A stretch of 34,498 nucleotides of DNA from Fidelibacterota bacterium (GTDB lineage Bacteria; Fidelibacterota; Marinisomatia; Marinisomatales; Marinisomataceae): positions 1 to 34,498 of the forward strand of contig JAFMFP010000006.1 in NCBI GenBank assembly GCA_017856055.1, in the 5' to 3' direction. The notes beneath the pieces are model-generated. The model was not told where the DNA came from. It did no database searches and saw only the letters and a program-made list of their open reading frames with translations. Of this stretch, positions 15,498 through 23,869 are shown piece after piece. The translations under genes and the position numbers were made by a program. Position 1 is the first letter of the stretch. Each line of letters begins with the position of its first letter.

Positions 15498-16710
15498 AAG
15501 CAATCATATCTTCTTCAACTCCTAAATCCCATAACATTTTTTGTACAGCACTTATCATCATAGGTGGACCACACAAATAATACTCACACTCTGTTGGATC
15601 TTCATGGTTTTTTAAATATAAATCAAGCGCTACCTGATGAATAAATCCAATAGGACCTTCCCAATTATCATTTGGAAGAGGGTCTGACAGTGCAACTTGA
15701 TATTTAAAATTAGAGAATTGTTTCTCAAGATCTTTAAATTCTTCATCATAGAACATCTCCTTAACAGAACGTGCACCGTACCAAAAAGAAACTTTTCTTT
15801 TTGTATTTTCAGTTTTGAGAAGATGAAATATATGAGATCGTAAAGGAGCCATACCAGCACCACCACCAATATAGACCATTTCTCTTTCAGTGTCTTTGAT
15901 ATGAAAATCACCATAAGGGCCAGAAACAGTTATTTTGTCTCCAGGTTTTAAATTAAATACATAGGATGAGGCAATTCCAGGTGGAACGCTTGGCATATTT
16001 GGTGGAGGAGATGCAATTCTGATATTGAGCATAATCATATTTCCTTCAGCAGGATGGTTTGCCATAGAATATGCCCTGAAAATAGGATTTTTATTTTCTG
16101 CAGTATATTGCCATACATCAAATTTATCCCAATCATCTCTATAGATTTCTTCAATTTCAAAATTTTTATATTCGATATTGTTATATGCTGGTACATCAAT
16201 CTGAATATAGCCCCCAGATTCAAAATGGATAGGGTCATCTTTTGGAAGTTCAATGACTAATTCTTTAATAAAAGTGGCCACATTATTGTTTGATTTAACG
16301 GTAGCATCCCACTTTCGAATACTAAAAATTTCATCTGGAACTTTAATTTTCATGTCATTTCTGATTTTCACCTGACATCCTAATCTCCAGTAATCTTTTT
16401 GATCTTTTCTACTTATATATGCTTGTTCAGTAGGAAGAATATCACCTCCGCCTTCAACTACTTGACACTTACATTGAGCGCAGGTTCCTTGGCCTCCACA
16501 TGCTGAAGGCAAATATACATTTTGAGATGCAAGCGCTGACAGTACTGTACCACCTGTTTGAACTTTCAAAGATTTTGAAGCATCATCATTAATTACTAAA
16601 GAAACTTCACCTTGAGGAAGTAATAGATTACCAACAAAATTAAGTAATAGCACTAAAAGAATGATAACTGCAGTAAAAACCAAGACTCCAACTAATACTT
16701 CAAAAATCAT
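15481..16710 (-). CDS. nqrF: Na+-translocating NADH:quinone reductase subunit F
   Basis: 409 residues: an N-terminal membrane helix (about 5-30), then a [2Fe-2S] ferredoxin domain with Cys71, Cys77, Cys80 and Cys112 (ACGGQGTCAQC ... LGC). A ferredoxin-NADP-reductase-like module follows with the FAD motif RAYSMANHP (212-220), the NADH-binding GGGAGMAPLRSHI (282-294) and a C-terminal CGPPMM. NqrF accepts electrons from NADH at the cytoplasmic face and is the input of the pump. It overlaps nqrE by 4 bases and apbE by about 17. The length matches the family. Confidence 0.97.
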   Translation of the reverse strand: MIFEVLVGVLVFTAVIILLVLLLNFVGNLLLPQGEVSLVINDDASKSLKVQTGGTVLSALASQNVYLPSACGGQGTCAQCKCQVVEGGGDILPTEQAYISRKDQKDYWRLGCQVKIRNDMKIKVPDEIFSIRKWDATVKSNNNVATFIKELVIELPKDDPIHFESGGYIQIDVPAYNNIEYKNFEIEEIYRDDWDKFDVWQYTAENKNPIFRAYSMANHPAEGNMIMLNIRIASPPPNMPSVPPGIASSYVFNLKPGDKITVSGPYGDFHIKDTEREMVYIGGGAGMAPLRSHIFHLLKTENTKRKVSFWYGARSVKEMFYDEEFKDLEKQFSNFKYQVALSDPLPNDNWEGPIGFIHQVALDLYLKNHEDPTECEYYLCGPPMMISAVQKMLWDLGVEEDMIAYDDFG

Positions 16711-17327
16711 AAATCAATTCCTGAAAATGCCATAAAAGCCATTGATAATAATCCAGTTAATAACATTGCCATCGCAACCCCCCTCAGCCTAGGAGGTATA
16801 TTAGAGTATCTCAGTCTATATCTAACTGATGCGAGTGCAACAATAGCTAAAAGAAATCCTACACCTGAACCAAATCCATACACGATTGTCTCTGATAATA
16901 AGTACTCTCGTTCTACCATAAACAGAGATCCACCTAGTATTGAACAGTTTACAGCAATCAGAGGCAAGAAAATTCCTAAACTGTTGTATAAAGATTGAGA
17001 AAATTTTTCCATAAAAATTTCAACCAGCTGAACCATGGCAGCAATAACTGAAATGAAAACAATTAGTTTTAAAAAATCCAAATTTACTTCAGATAGATTT
17101 GGATGAATCCATGACAATGCTCCATCTTTTAACAGAAATTCCCATAAATACCAATTTATTGGAGCTGTTATAGTGAGCACTACCACCACAGCCATTCCTA
17201 TTCCAACTGAAGCATCTATTTTCTTAGAAATGGCTAAGAATGAACAGAGGCCAAGAAAGTAGGCTAATACAATATTTTCAATAAATACTGCTTTAGTAAA
17301 AATACTCAAATAATGTTCTAGACCCAT
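16707..17327 (-). CDS. nqrE: Na+-translocating NADH:quinone reductase subunit E
   Basis: 206 residues with six hydrophobic helices. The two cysteines that, with those of NqrD, hold the intramembrane iron-sulfur centre are present: Cys28 in YFLGLCSFLA and Cys128 in LIAVNCSILG. The paired pseudo-symmetric half-helices around them are typical. NqrE and NqrD are homologous and assemble head to tail in the inner membrane. It starts directly after the nqrD stop with no gap. NqrM, encoded nearby on the other strand, is the expected maturation factor for this centre. Confidence 0.96.
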   Translation of the reverse strand: MGLEHYLSIFTKAVFIENIVLAYFLGLCSFLAISKKIDASVGIGMAVVVVLTITAPINWYLWEFLLKDGALSWIHPNLSEVNLDFLKLIVFISVIAAMVQLVEIFMEKFSQSLYNSLGIFLPLIAVNCSILGGSLFMVEREYLLSETIVYGFGSGVGFLLAIVALASVRYRLRYSNIPPRLRGVAMAMLLTGLLSMAFMAFSGIDL

Positions 17328-17981
17328 CTAAGCCTCCTCTTCAATTCCAATTAATTCTCTTTGAAACCAGATGACTAATCCTAGAATTATAAATGCTCCA
17401 GGAGAAAGCACTAATAGTCCAATATTTTCATATCCTGCAGCATACCAAGATTCCGGAATTGAGAATAAAACATATCCTGCTCCACCATCTGGTAAGGTAA
17501 TTGTACCAGAACCAAAAAGTTCTCTGAAAAAAGAAACAATGATTATAATCATTCCGTATCCTAAACCATTACCAATGCCATCGAGAAACGCTTTTGAAGG
17601 ACCATGTTTTAAAGCAAATGCTTCTGCACGACCCATTACAATGCAGTTTGTAATAATTAAACCAACAAAAACAGATAACTGCTTACTCATATCATACATA
17701 TAGGCTTGTAATAACTGATCAACAACTGATACTAGCGATGCGATAACAGAAAGCATAATAACTATTCGAACTCGATTTGGAATAAAATTTCGAATCATTG
17801 ATAGAATTACATTTGAAGAAGCTAAAACAAAAATTACAGCTAAGCTCATTATGATAGCTTGATCTACTCTAATTGTTACAGCTAGGGCTGAACAGATACC
17901 TAATACTTGCAAAGAAATTGGATTATTGACATTTATAGGATCGGAAATGATTTTTTTTGATTCTGAATTAAATAGTTCCAC
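17328..17981 (-). CDS. nqrD: Na+-translocating NADH:quinone reductase subunit D
   Basis: 217 residues, six hydrophobic helices and a clear homologue of NqrE. The iron-sulfur ligand cysteines are Cys30 in [11 protein letters not shown] and Cys113 in [14 protein letters not shown]. Other family markers are [15 protein letters not shown] and RELFGSGTI. It overlaps the end of nqrC by 14 bases and abuts nqrE, in the canonical nqrABCDEF order. Confidence 0.96.
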   Translation of the reverse strand: MELFNSESKKIISDPINVNNPISLQVLGICSALAVTIRVDQAIIMSLAVIFVLASSNVILSMIRNFIPNRVRIVIMLSVIASLVSVVDQLLQAYMYDMSKQLSVFVGLIITNCIVMGRAEAFALKHGPSKAFLDGIGNGLGYGMIIIIVSFFRELFGSGTITLPDGGAGYVLFSIPESWYAAGYENIGLLVLSPGAFIILGLVIWFQRELIGIEEEA

Positions 17982-18681
17982 TTACTTTAACCTTATTTAA
18001 ATATTCTTCATATCTCTTTAAATCTTCAGCAATAAAAACTGAAACACCTCTACCTGTAACAGTTGCTCCAGAAATACCATCTACTTGATGGATAGAACTA
18101 GAATTTTCTGGATTAACCTTTCCTTTGACTACCTCAATACCAATAATTTCTTTTTGGATATCTCTAATTTTTTTTCCTTTAAAGTTGTTTGTAAACCAAC
18201 CTTTTTCAACTTCTCCACCCAACCCTGGAGTTTCACCATGTTTGTAAAATTGTATTCCTAAAACTGTGTCAGTATCAGGTTTTAAAGCAATATAGCCATA
18301 AATAGTGGACCAAAGTCCTTTCCCAGCTACAGGAAGAGCAATTCCAGAAATATCACCATCAACAATCTTGAGATAAACAGGAAGTTGGGATTGATTTTTT
18401 TCAATATCAACATCTTCTATAACACAATCAATTTTGTTTCCATCTTTATCTACACAAAAAGCTTGAACATTTTGAGAAAATATTTTCTCTACTAAATCAT
18501 TTGTCCATGGGTTGTTAGGGTCTTCTTCATAATCTAAGGACCTTAAAATATTTTTCTTAACATCAGCTTTTAAATTATAATCTTGCAGATCTCTCACATT
18601 AATTTTAGTAAAGGACAAAATAGTCCCTAAAATAGCTGTTACTATAAAAACAAACCCTAAAGTATAAGTATTACTATGCAT
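17968..18681 (-). CDS. nqrC: Na+-translocating NADH:quinone reductase subunit C
   Basis: 237 residues: one N-terminal membrane helix (about 7-26) and a periplasmic FMN domain. The flavinylation motif [10 protein letters not shown] (201-210) offers Thr207 for covalent FMN attachment by Apb[16 protein letters not shown] (149-163) and [12 protein letters not shown] (122-133) are standard NqrC blocks. It passes electrons within the complex toward NqrB. It overlaps nqrB by 8 bases and nqrD by 14. Confidence 0.96.
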   Translation of the reverse strand: MHSNTYTLGFVFIVTAILGTILSFTKINVRDLQDYNLKADVKKNILRSLDYEEDPNNPWTNDLVEKIFSQNVQAFCVDKDGNKIDCVIEDVDIEKNQSQLPVYLKIVDGDISGIALPVAGKGLWSTIYGYIALKPDTDTVLGIQFYKHGETPGLGGEVEKGWFTNNFKGKKIRDIQKEIIGIEVVKGKVNPENSSSIHQVDGISGATVTGRGVSVFIAEDLKRYEEYLNKVKVSGTI

Positions 18682-19849
18682 TTCTACCTAACCTCATTTT
18701 AATGTTTGATTGAATTATATAGTAATCAATTAGAGGAGCAAACATATTCATAATTAAAATGGCCAACATAACTCCTTCGGGATATGCTGGATTGATAGAT
18801 CTGATAATTACTGTCAAAAAACCTATAAAAAATCCATAAATCCATCTACCGCGATTGGTATGAGAAGAAGTAACAGGTTCAGTCGCCATAAACACTATTC
18901 CAAAAAGAAAACTTCCAATTAATAAATGTTGCAAGGGAGTGATGGTTAACATTGCATTTGTTGAAAAAGGAGCAAGCAAATTTAAAATAGTTGCGGTTAG
19001 GATTAAACCAACAATTGATGAAAGCATTATTCTCCACGATGCAATACCACAGTATATTAAGAATAGACCTCCTAATATAATTAATAATTTGTTTGTTTCT
19101 CCAATAGAACCAGGAATAAGGCCCCAAAAAAGATTCATATTTGAAAAATCGAATTGAGTTATATTGGAAAATAAATTGGAAGCAGTATCATAATTTTTGG
19201 GGTTAGCAGGAACAGATAAAGCAGTTGCAGCACTGTATCCATCTACACCAATAGCCCATATTTTGTCACCAGACATTTTGGTTGGAAAAGCAAAATACAT
19301 AAAAGCTCTAGCTGTGAGAGCAGGATTAAAAATATTAGTTCCAACACCACCAAAAATTTCTTTTCCAATTATAATACCAAAAGCAGTTCCAATGAAAACT
19401 TGCCAGAGAGGAACAGTAGGCGGTAAGGTCAAGGGAATCAACGCACAAGAAACTAGGAAACCCTCATTTACTTCATGTTTTCTAATAATTGCAAAACTTA
19501 ATTCACAAATTGCTCCAGCAACAAAAGTTGTTATCAAAATTGGAAGAACATATTTTAACCCGAAAAGAAATGAAGGAATAAAGCTGGAATCAATGTTTAA
19601 AGCATTGGAGTAAAGATAGCCAATATTATATGCGCCAAATATATAGCAAGGAATTAAAGCTATTACTACAAAAAACATTGTCCTTTTAATATCCATATTA
19701 TCTCTAATATGAGGACCAGATTTTGTCTGACTATCCGTAGAAAAGAAAATTGTGTCGGCCGCCTCCCAAATTGGATAAGCCCATGAAAGTGGTTTACCTT
19801 TTTCTACTAACTTTCCTGTTTTTTCAAAAATGTTTTTTAAAAATTTCAT
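18674..19849 (-). CDS. nqrB: Na+-translocating NADH:quinone reductase subunit B
   Basis: 391 residues, the main membrane subunit, with about ten helices and the quinone/FMN/riboflavin sites of the pump. The N-terminal cytoplasmic region has GPHIRDNMDIKRTM, and the central part has GGVGTNIFNPALTARAFMYF. The covalent FMN motif reads DGYSAATALS (203-212), with Thr209 as the expected attachment site; the common Gly before Ala-Thr is Ala here. The C-terminal FMATEPVTSSHTNRGRWIYG matches the RnfD/NqrB family. The start overlaps the nqrA stop by one base. Confidence 0.96.
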   Translation of the reverse strand: MKFLKNIFEKTGKLVEKGKPLSWAYPIWEAADTIFFSTDSQTKSGPHIRDNMDIKRTMFFVVIALIPCYIFGAYNIGYLYSNALNIDSSFIPSFLFGLKYVLPILITTFVAGAICELSFAIIRKHEVNEGFLVSCALIPLTLPPTVPLWQVFIGTAFGIIIGKEIFGGVGTNIFNPALTARAFMYFAFPTKMSGDKIWAIGVDGYSAATALSVPANPKNYDTASNLFSNITQFDFSNMNLFWGLIPGSIGETNKLLIILGGLFLIYCGIASWRIMLSSIVGLILTATILNLLAPFSTNAMLTITPLQHLLIGSFLFGIVFMATEPVTSSHTNRGRWIYGFFIGFLTVIIRSINPAYPEGVMLAILIMNMFAPLIDYYIIQSNIKMRLGRNA

Positions 19850-21183
19850 TATTTATCCAAATAAATCATATTCAAACCTTTGCGAATAATCCCCGCAACA
19901 TCAGTCTTTGATGGACATACAAAAGAACATAATGCCACATCTTCTTCAGAGCACTCATAAATACCTAGTTTCTCCATTTCTTCAAAATCTCCTGCTTCAA
20001 TACTTCTAACTAAAGCATTGATATAGATGTTCATTGGAAAAACTTTTTCCCACGCATCAATTGGAACTAAAGCACGATGGCTCCCATTTTGAAGAGTAGT
20101 AAATTCAAAAGGTTTTTTATTAGTACCAAAATAAGCATTGAAAACGCTATATTTTGATTTACCACCTGGATGAAGCCATCCAATAAAAGGTCTATTAAAA
20201 GACTCTAATATTACTGAAATAGATGAGTGGTAAAAACCTAAAAAGTTTTCAATTGATGTGTGCTTTCCTGTTAAAACATCTCCTGAGATTATTCTTAAAC
20301 TTGAATCAACCAAATCATCTTTACATAAATTATTTATATTAGCGCCTAACCTTGAGCTAATATAACTAGGATTTTTGACACCTGGTCCAGCTAGATTTAT
20401 GGTAGTTTTAAAGTCATAAATACCATAAGAGAAAGCTTTTCCAAGAATTACCAGATGCTGGGGTTTTATTGTCCAAATAATATCTTTATTATTAATTGGA
20501 TCAACATGATTGAGAATAACTCCTATATTACCTGATGGATGAGGACCTTCTACAAAGATTTTTTCTACAAATTCTAAATCATCAACAAAATCAAATTGAG
20601 AAGAATTTACGGCGACATAAATCTTACCATCTGTTAAGTGTTTAAGGTTTTTCAATCCTTCAGTGATGTATTTTTTTTCTCCTGACAAAGAAAAATTGAA
20701 ATCTGTTCCAAGGGGAGCAGTATTGGCGAAGCTAACAATAATAGCTTTAGGTTTTTCAGCAGGATTAGCTACCATATCAAATGGACGCTTTTGAATAAAA
20801 GGAAATAAATTTTTATCTAAAAGAAAATTAATTACTTCTTCTCTAGAACTAAGATTTGTTGTTGAAGAAGTTTGTATTTTTTCTGATTCGTAATCTATGC
20901 GAGTAATAATATTTAATATTGCTCGTCTTTCTCCAAACTCAATTCTCTCAATTACTCCAGAAGCGAGTGATGGCCATTTTACTGATGGGTTATTTTTATC
21001 ATAAAAAATTGGCTCTCCAATCCTAATTGACTGACCTTCTTCAATTAATAGTTTTGGTTTTATATAATTAAACTCTACTGGAGAAATAGAAACTGTTTCG
21101 GGAAATTTTTCGCTTATTGAATCAATTCTCGCTTTTCCAGCAATATTAATATCATGACCTTTTTTGATTTTAATCTTTTTCAT
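19849..21183 (-). CDS. nqrA: Na+-translocating NADH:quinone reductase subunit A
   Basis: 444 residues, the soluble cytoplasmic-side subunit with no membrane helix or cofactor motif. The N-terminal KKGHDINIAGKA, GEPIFYD, IKPKLLIEEGQSIRIG and RPFDMVANPAEKPKAI are family blocks. The C-terminal region holds GKHTSIENFLGFYHSS, IGWLHPGGKSKYS, NGSHRALVPIDAWEKVFPMN and CSEEDVALCSFVCPSKTDVA. It heads the nqrABCDEF-apbE run. The 67 bases upstream (21184-21250), between it and the FAD oxidoreductase stop, are AT-rich and must hold its promoter unless it is read through. I see no convincing -35/-10 pair there. Confidence 0.95.
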   Translation of the reverse strand: MKKIKIKKGHDINIAGKARIDSISEKFPETVSISPVEFNYIKPKLLIEEGQSIRIGEPIFYDKNNPSVKWPSLASGVIERIEFGERRAILNIITRIDYESEKIQTSSTTNLSSREEVINFLLDKNLFPFIQKRPFDMVANPAEKPKAIIVSFANTAPLGTDFNFSLSGEKKYITEGLKNLKHLTDGKIYVAVNSSQFDFVDDLEFVEKIFVEGPHPSGNIGVILNHVDPINNKDIIWTIKPQHLVILGKAFSYGIYDFKTTINLAGPGVKNPSYISSRLGANINNLCKDDLVDSSLRIISGDVLTGKHTSIENFLGFYHSSISVILESFNRPFIGWLHPGGKSKYSVFNAYFGTNKKPFEFTTLQNGSHRALVPIDAWEKVFPMNIYINALVRSIEAGDFEEMEKLGIYECSEEDVALCSFVCPSKTDVAGIIRKGLNMIYLDK

Positions 21184-21250
21184 TTAAAAATTGATTTTTT
21201 GCAACGAGAAGATAAGAAAAAAAGATTATCGAATTAAAGGAATTTTAAAA

Positions 21251-22468
21251 TTATTTTTGAGATACTTTAGCTTTCCAGGAAAAATAATCCCCATCATAAT
21301 TACTTATTGATTGCCACTCTTTAATTTTTTGAAAGATTCTTTCTGAAGTATCGGAATCAATATCTTTAATATCTTCAATTGTTAATTCGCTTACAGTTTT
21401 AGCACTAACTCTAGATGCTTTAATGTTTCCTTTACCAGTAATGGCATTTCCCATTCCATGAACAGATTCCAAATGGTTAAATTTTCCAGAATTTTGATCT
21501 ACAATATCATAAACAGAACCACTCATTGGAACTCCTTTAATTGGTTCTGGTAAACTACCAATTGAACTGATGAAAGTGTTTCCTCGAACAACCATTTCAG
21601 AATCTTCAATTGTTTTTAATTGACCATTGATATTTCTGCTTTTTATAACCTTTAGACCAACTAGTAAATCGTTTTCTAAATTTATTCCACAAGGTTGAGT
21701 ATTTTCTAAGACTTTAAATAAGAATTTTGAAGTAGTATTTTCAAGGATTTTTCTACGAGCCATCTTTCGTTTTTCGATCATATCTTCACTTAAATCATCT
21801 GGAATAGTGGTTAGAGGCATACTTTCAATGTCTCTTCTATAAATTAAAGTTGTTCCTTTTATCCCAAGATCTTCATAGGAAATACCATGTTCAGCTAAAT
21901 AATCTGGAATTCCCTTATGCTCCATTTCTATAATATCAAAATTTTTAATCTTGGACTCAACTTTTTGTCTAACAAGTTCTAATTGAGATATCTTACAAAC
22001 ATCAATAGATGCTAATCCTCCGCCAATAACGATAACATTATCTTCAATTGAAACAGATGCTCCCTGATAACCATTCTCGTGATAATGATTAAACCAATAA
22101 ACAAGAGGATTTTGATAATAAAAATTTTTGAAACTCTCAATTTCTTTCACTGGAAAACTTCTATCTTTCCAAGCACCGTTAGCAAAATATATACAACTCC
22201 AACCCATGTTCATTAATTCTTCTAAAGAAATGTCCGATCCAACCTTCATATTTGGGACAAAGCTTACTAGTTCATTAGAAAGAATTTCGTCAATCTTAAA
22301 ATATTCGCTTATCCTTTGCTTTTCATGCCATCTAGGAAGTCCATCTTCGATCTTACCATAAGGCATTGAGTTTTGATCAATAATAACAGACTTAATTCCT
22401 TGTTCTGAGAGTTTTTGCGCAGCTGTCGAACCTGAAACTGCACCTCCAATAATTAATACTACTTTCAT
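21251..22468 (-). CDS. FAD-dependent NAD(P)-linked oxidoreductase, adrenodoxin-reductase / glutamate-synthase-small-subunit-like
   Basis: 405 residues with two nucleotide-binding folds. The first is VVLIIGGAVSGSTAAQKL (3-20) with an acidic end to the second strand (SVIIDQ). YGKIEDGLPRWHEKQ recalls the Gly-rich segment after the FAD fold in ferredoxin-NADP reductases of the adrenodoxin-reductase type. The second fold is NVIVIGGGLASIDVCK. A YRRDIESMP block follows. The C-terminal GMGNAITGKGNIKASR is where these enzymes close over FAD. The first loop is GGAVSG instead of the usual GxGxxG. No ferredoxin-type cysteine cluster is present, so it needs an external electron partner that is not obvious nearby. 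Function is inferred only to the level of a pyridine-nucleotide flavoenzyme. Confidence 0.7.
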   Translation of the reverse strand: MKVVLIIGGAVSGSTAAQKLSEQGIKSVIIDQNSMPYGKIEDGLPRWHEKQRISEYFKIDEILSNELVSFVPNMKVGSDISLEELMNMGWSCIYFANGAWKDRSFPVKEIESFKNFYYQNPLVYWFNHYHENGYQGASVSIEDNVIVIGGGLASIDVCKISQLELVRQKVESKIKNFDIIEMEHKGIPDYLAEHGISYEDLGIKGTTLIYRRDIESMPLTTIPDDLSEDMIEKRKMARRKILENTTSKFLFKVLENTQPCGINLENDLLVGLKVIKSRNINGQLKTIEDSEMVVRGNTFISSIGSLPEPIKGVPMSGSVYDIVDQNSGKFNHLESVHGMGNAITGKGNIKASRVSAKTVSELTIEDIKDIDSDTSERIFQKIKEWQSISNYDGDYFSWKAKVSQK

Positions 22469-22498
22469 ATTTTTTGTAATTTGTTAAATTTATCGCTA

Positions 22499-23410
22499 AT
22501 GAAGTTACTAAATAAATTAATAATTACAATTATTCCCTTTCTTCCCAAATCTTTTGTTCGGTTAGTTGCTTCTCCATACATAGCTGGAATCACTAATGAT
22601 GAAATGATAGATAGTGTTCTCAAGCTCAACAATCAAGGATACGATGTTGCAATTGATATTCTGGGAGAACATGTTAAAACAGAAATTGAAGCTGAGAGGA
22701 TTACAAATCATTATAAAGAAATTTATCAATTGATAAATCAAAATAATCTTTCAGCAAATATCTCAATCAAACTAACACATATTGGACAAGATTTGGGATA
22801 CGATGTTGTAAAAAAAAATCTATTTGAGCTATTAAAAGCTGCGAAAGAAACAAATAATTTTCTTCGAATTGATATGGAAAATTCACCCTATACCAGTGAA
22901 ACTATACAATTATATAAAGAATGTATTAAAATTTATGATAAAGTTGGGATAGTGCTTCAAGCTTATATGTTAAGATCAGAAAATGATTTAGAAATTTTAT
23001 CCGACGAAAATTTTAATGTAAGAATTTGTAAAGGAATTTATGTTGAAGATGAATCAATTGTTTTGAAAGATTATCATAAAATAAGAAAAAACTATATTTC
23101 TCTAGTAAAAAAGGGATTAAAAAACAATTCTTACATTGCCATTGCTACACATGATGAAGAAATAATTAATCATCTTTCATCATGGATTTTTGAAAATAAT
23201 ATTCCAAAAAATCAATTTGAATTCCAATCATTGCATGGAGTCCCAATTGAAAAGAAACTTAAAGAGCTTCTGAATCATAATTTTAAAGTTAGGATATATC
23301 TTCCCTTTGGAGATAATTGGTATGATTATTCCATCAGGAGATTAAAAGAAAACCCTAAGATGGCTGGATACATTATAAAGAATTTATTTAAAAAAATTTT
23401 CCGAATTTAA
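22499..23410 (+). CDS. Proline dehydrogenase (monofunctional)
   Basis: About 303 residues from the ATG at 22499 (a TTG at 22481 is possible). It is a PutA-type FAD-binding TIM barrel that oxidises proline to pyrroline-5-carboxylate and feeds electrons to quinone. Diagnostic blocks are SIKLTHIGQDLG (89-100), LRIDMENSPYT (122-132), IVLQAYMLRSENDLE (151-165), VRICKGIY (174-181), AIATHDEE (214-221), FEFQSLHGVP (240-249) and VRIYLPFGDNWYDYSIRRL (264-282). Arg280-Arg281 are the substrate carboxylate binders. There is no P5C dehydrogenase domain or neighbouring gene. It is one of only two plus-strand genes. Only about 30 bases separate it from the divergent flavoenzyme, and its end overlaps the next gene's end by 23 bases. 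Confidence 0.93.
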   Translation: MKLLNKLIITIIPFLPKSFVRLVASPYIAGITNDEMIDSVLKLNNQGYDVAIDILGEHVKTEIEAERITNHYKEIYQLINQNNLSANISIKLTHIGQDLGYDVVKKNLFELLKAAKETNNFLRIDMENSPYTSETIQLYKECIKIYDKVGIVLQAYMLRSENDLEILSDENFNVRICKGIYVEDESIVLKDYHKIRKNYISLVKKGLKNNSYIAIATHDEEIINHLSSWIFENNIPKNQFEFQSLHGVPIEKKLKELLNHNFKVRIYLPFGDNWYDYSIRRLKENPKMAGYIIKNLFKKIFRI

Positions 23411-23867
23411 ATTTTCTATAAACGAAAAGAAATACTAGTCCAGCAACATTTGAAAACCATACTTTAGGGTTTGACCATGGAATTCCATCGAAATAGAAAT
23501 TATTTATAGGCCAAAAGATCTTTGTTGGGAAATAGGCTTCTGAATGAAATGGAAAGTCTAATAAAATATGAAATGGCCAAGCAAGCATTGGGATAAAAAA
23601 TTCTCTTTTGAAAAAAAATACTATTCCAATAAATAAAAAAGAAATAATGAAACTGTGTGTAAAATTATAAAAGAAAAATAGCCAATCTGGAAGAATACTT
23701 ATTTCGGGCGGTTTACCGAAAGTAAAATCTCCTTCAAAAACCTTTAGAATAAAAAAAATTCCAAAAGAAAATAAATCAGGCATTGCGCCAAAGAAAAAAG
23801 CTAGATGTCCAAAGTTTTTATTGGAAAATAATCCTCTTCCCCATAATGCATGGCTTAAAGTATCCAA
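23388..23867 (-). CDS. YdjM-like / DUF457-type membrane metal-dependent hydrolase family protein
   Basis: 159 residues with about four hydrophobic segments. It starts MDTLSHALWGRGLF, includes GAMPDLFSFG (28-37) and NFTHSFI, and has HILLDFPFHSEAYFPTKI (100-117). The conserved His/Asp residues (His6, Asp31, the THS His, HxxxD, and the His in FHS) fit the membrane-bound metal-dependent hydrolase family represented by YdjM, whose biochemical role is not established. It lies 2 bases after nadK, converging with proline dehydrogenase, so it ends the minus-strand run from the right side of the window. Confidence 0.7.
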   Translation of the reverse strand: MDTLSHALWGRGLFSNKNFGHLAFFFGAMPDLFSFGIFFILKVFEGDFTFGKPPEISILPDWLFFFYNFTHSFIISFLFIGIVFFFKREFFIPMLAWPFHILLDFPFHSEAYFPTKIFWPINNFYFDGIPWSNPKVWFSNVAGLVFLFVYRKFKFGKFF

Positions 23868-23869
23868 GA

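Noticed and set aside
17371-17703. A 110-codon plus-strand open frame opposite nqrD
   Set aside because: Shadow of nqrD; antisense of a conserved membrane protein, with Pro/Lys-rich composition and no motif.
19197-19613. A 138-codon plus-strand open frame opposite nqrB
   Set aside because: It lies wholly inside nqrB, whose protein is a clear family match; the antisense translation has no recognisable motif and no ribosome binding site was evident.
21184-21250. Promoter for the nqr genes in the 67-base gap upstream of nqrA
   Set aside because: Several GATAAT-like words are present, but none has a convincing -35 partner, so no site was called.
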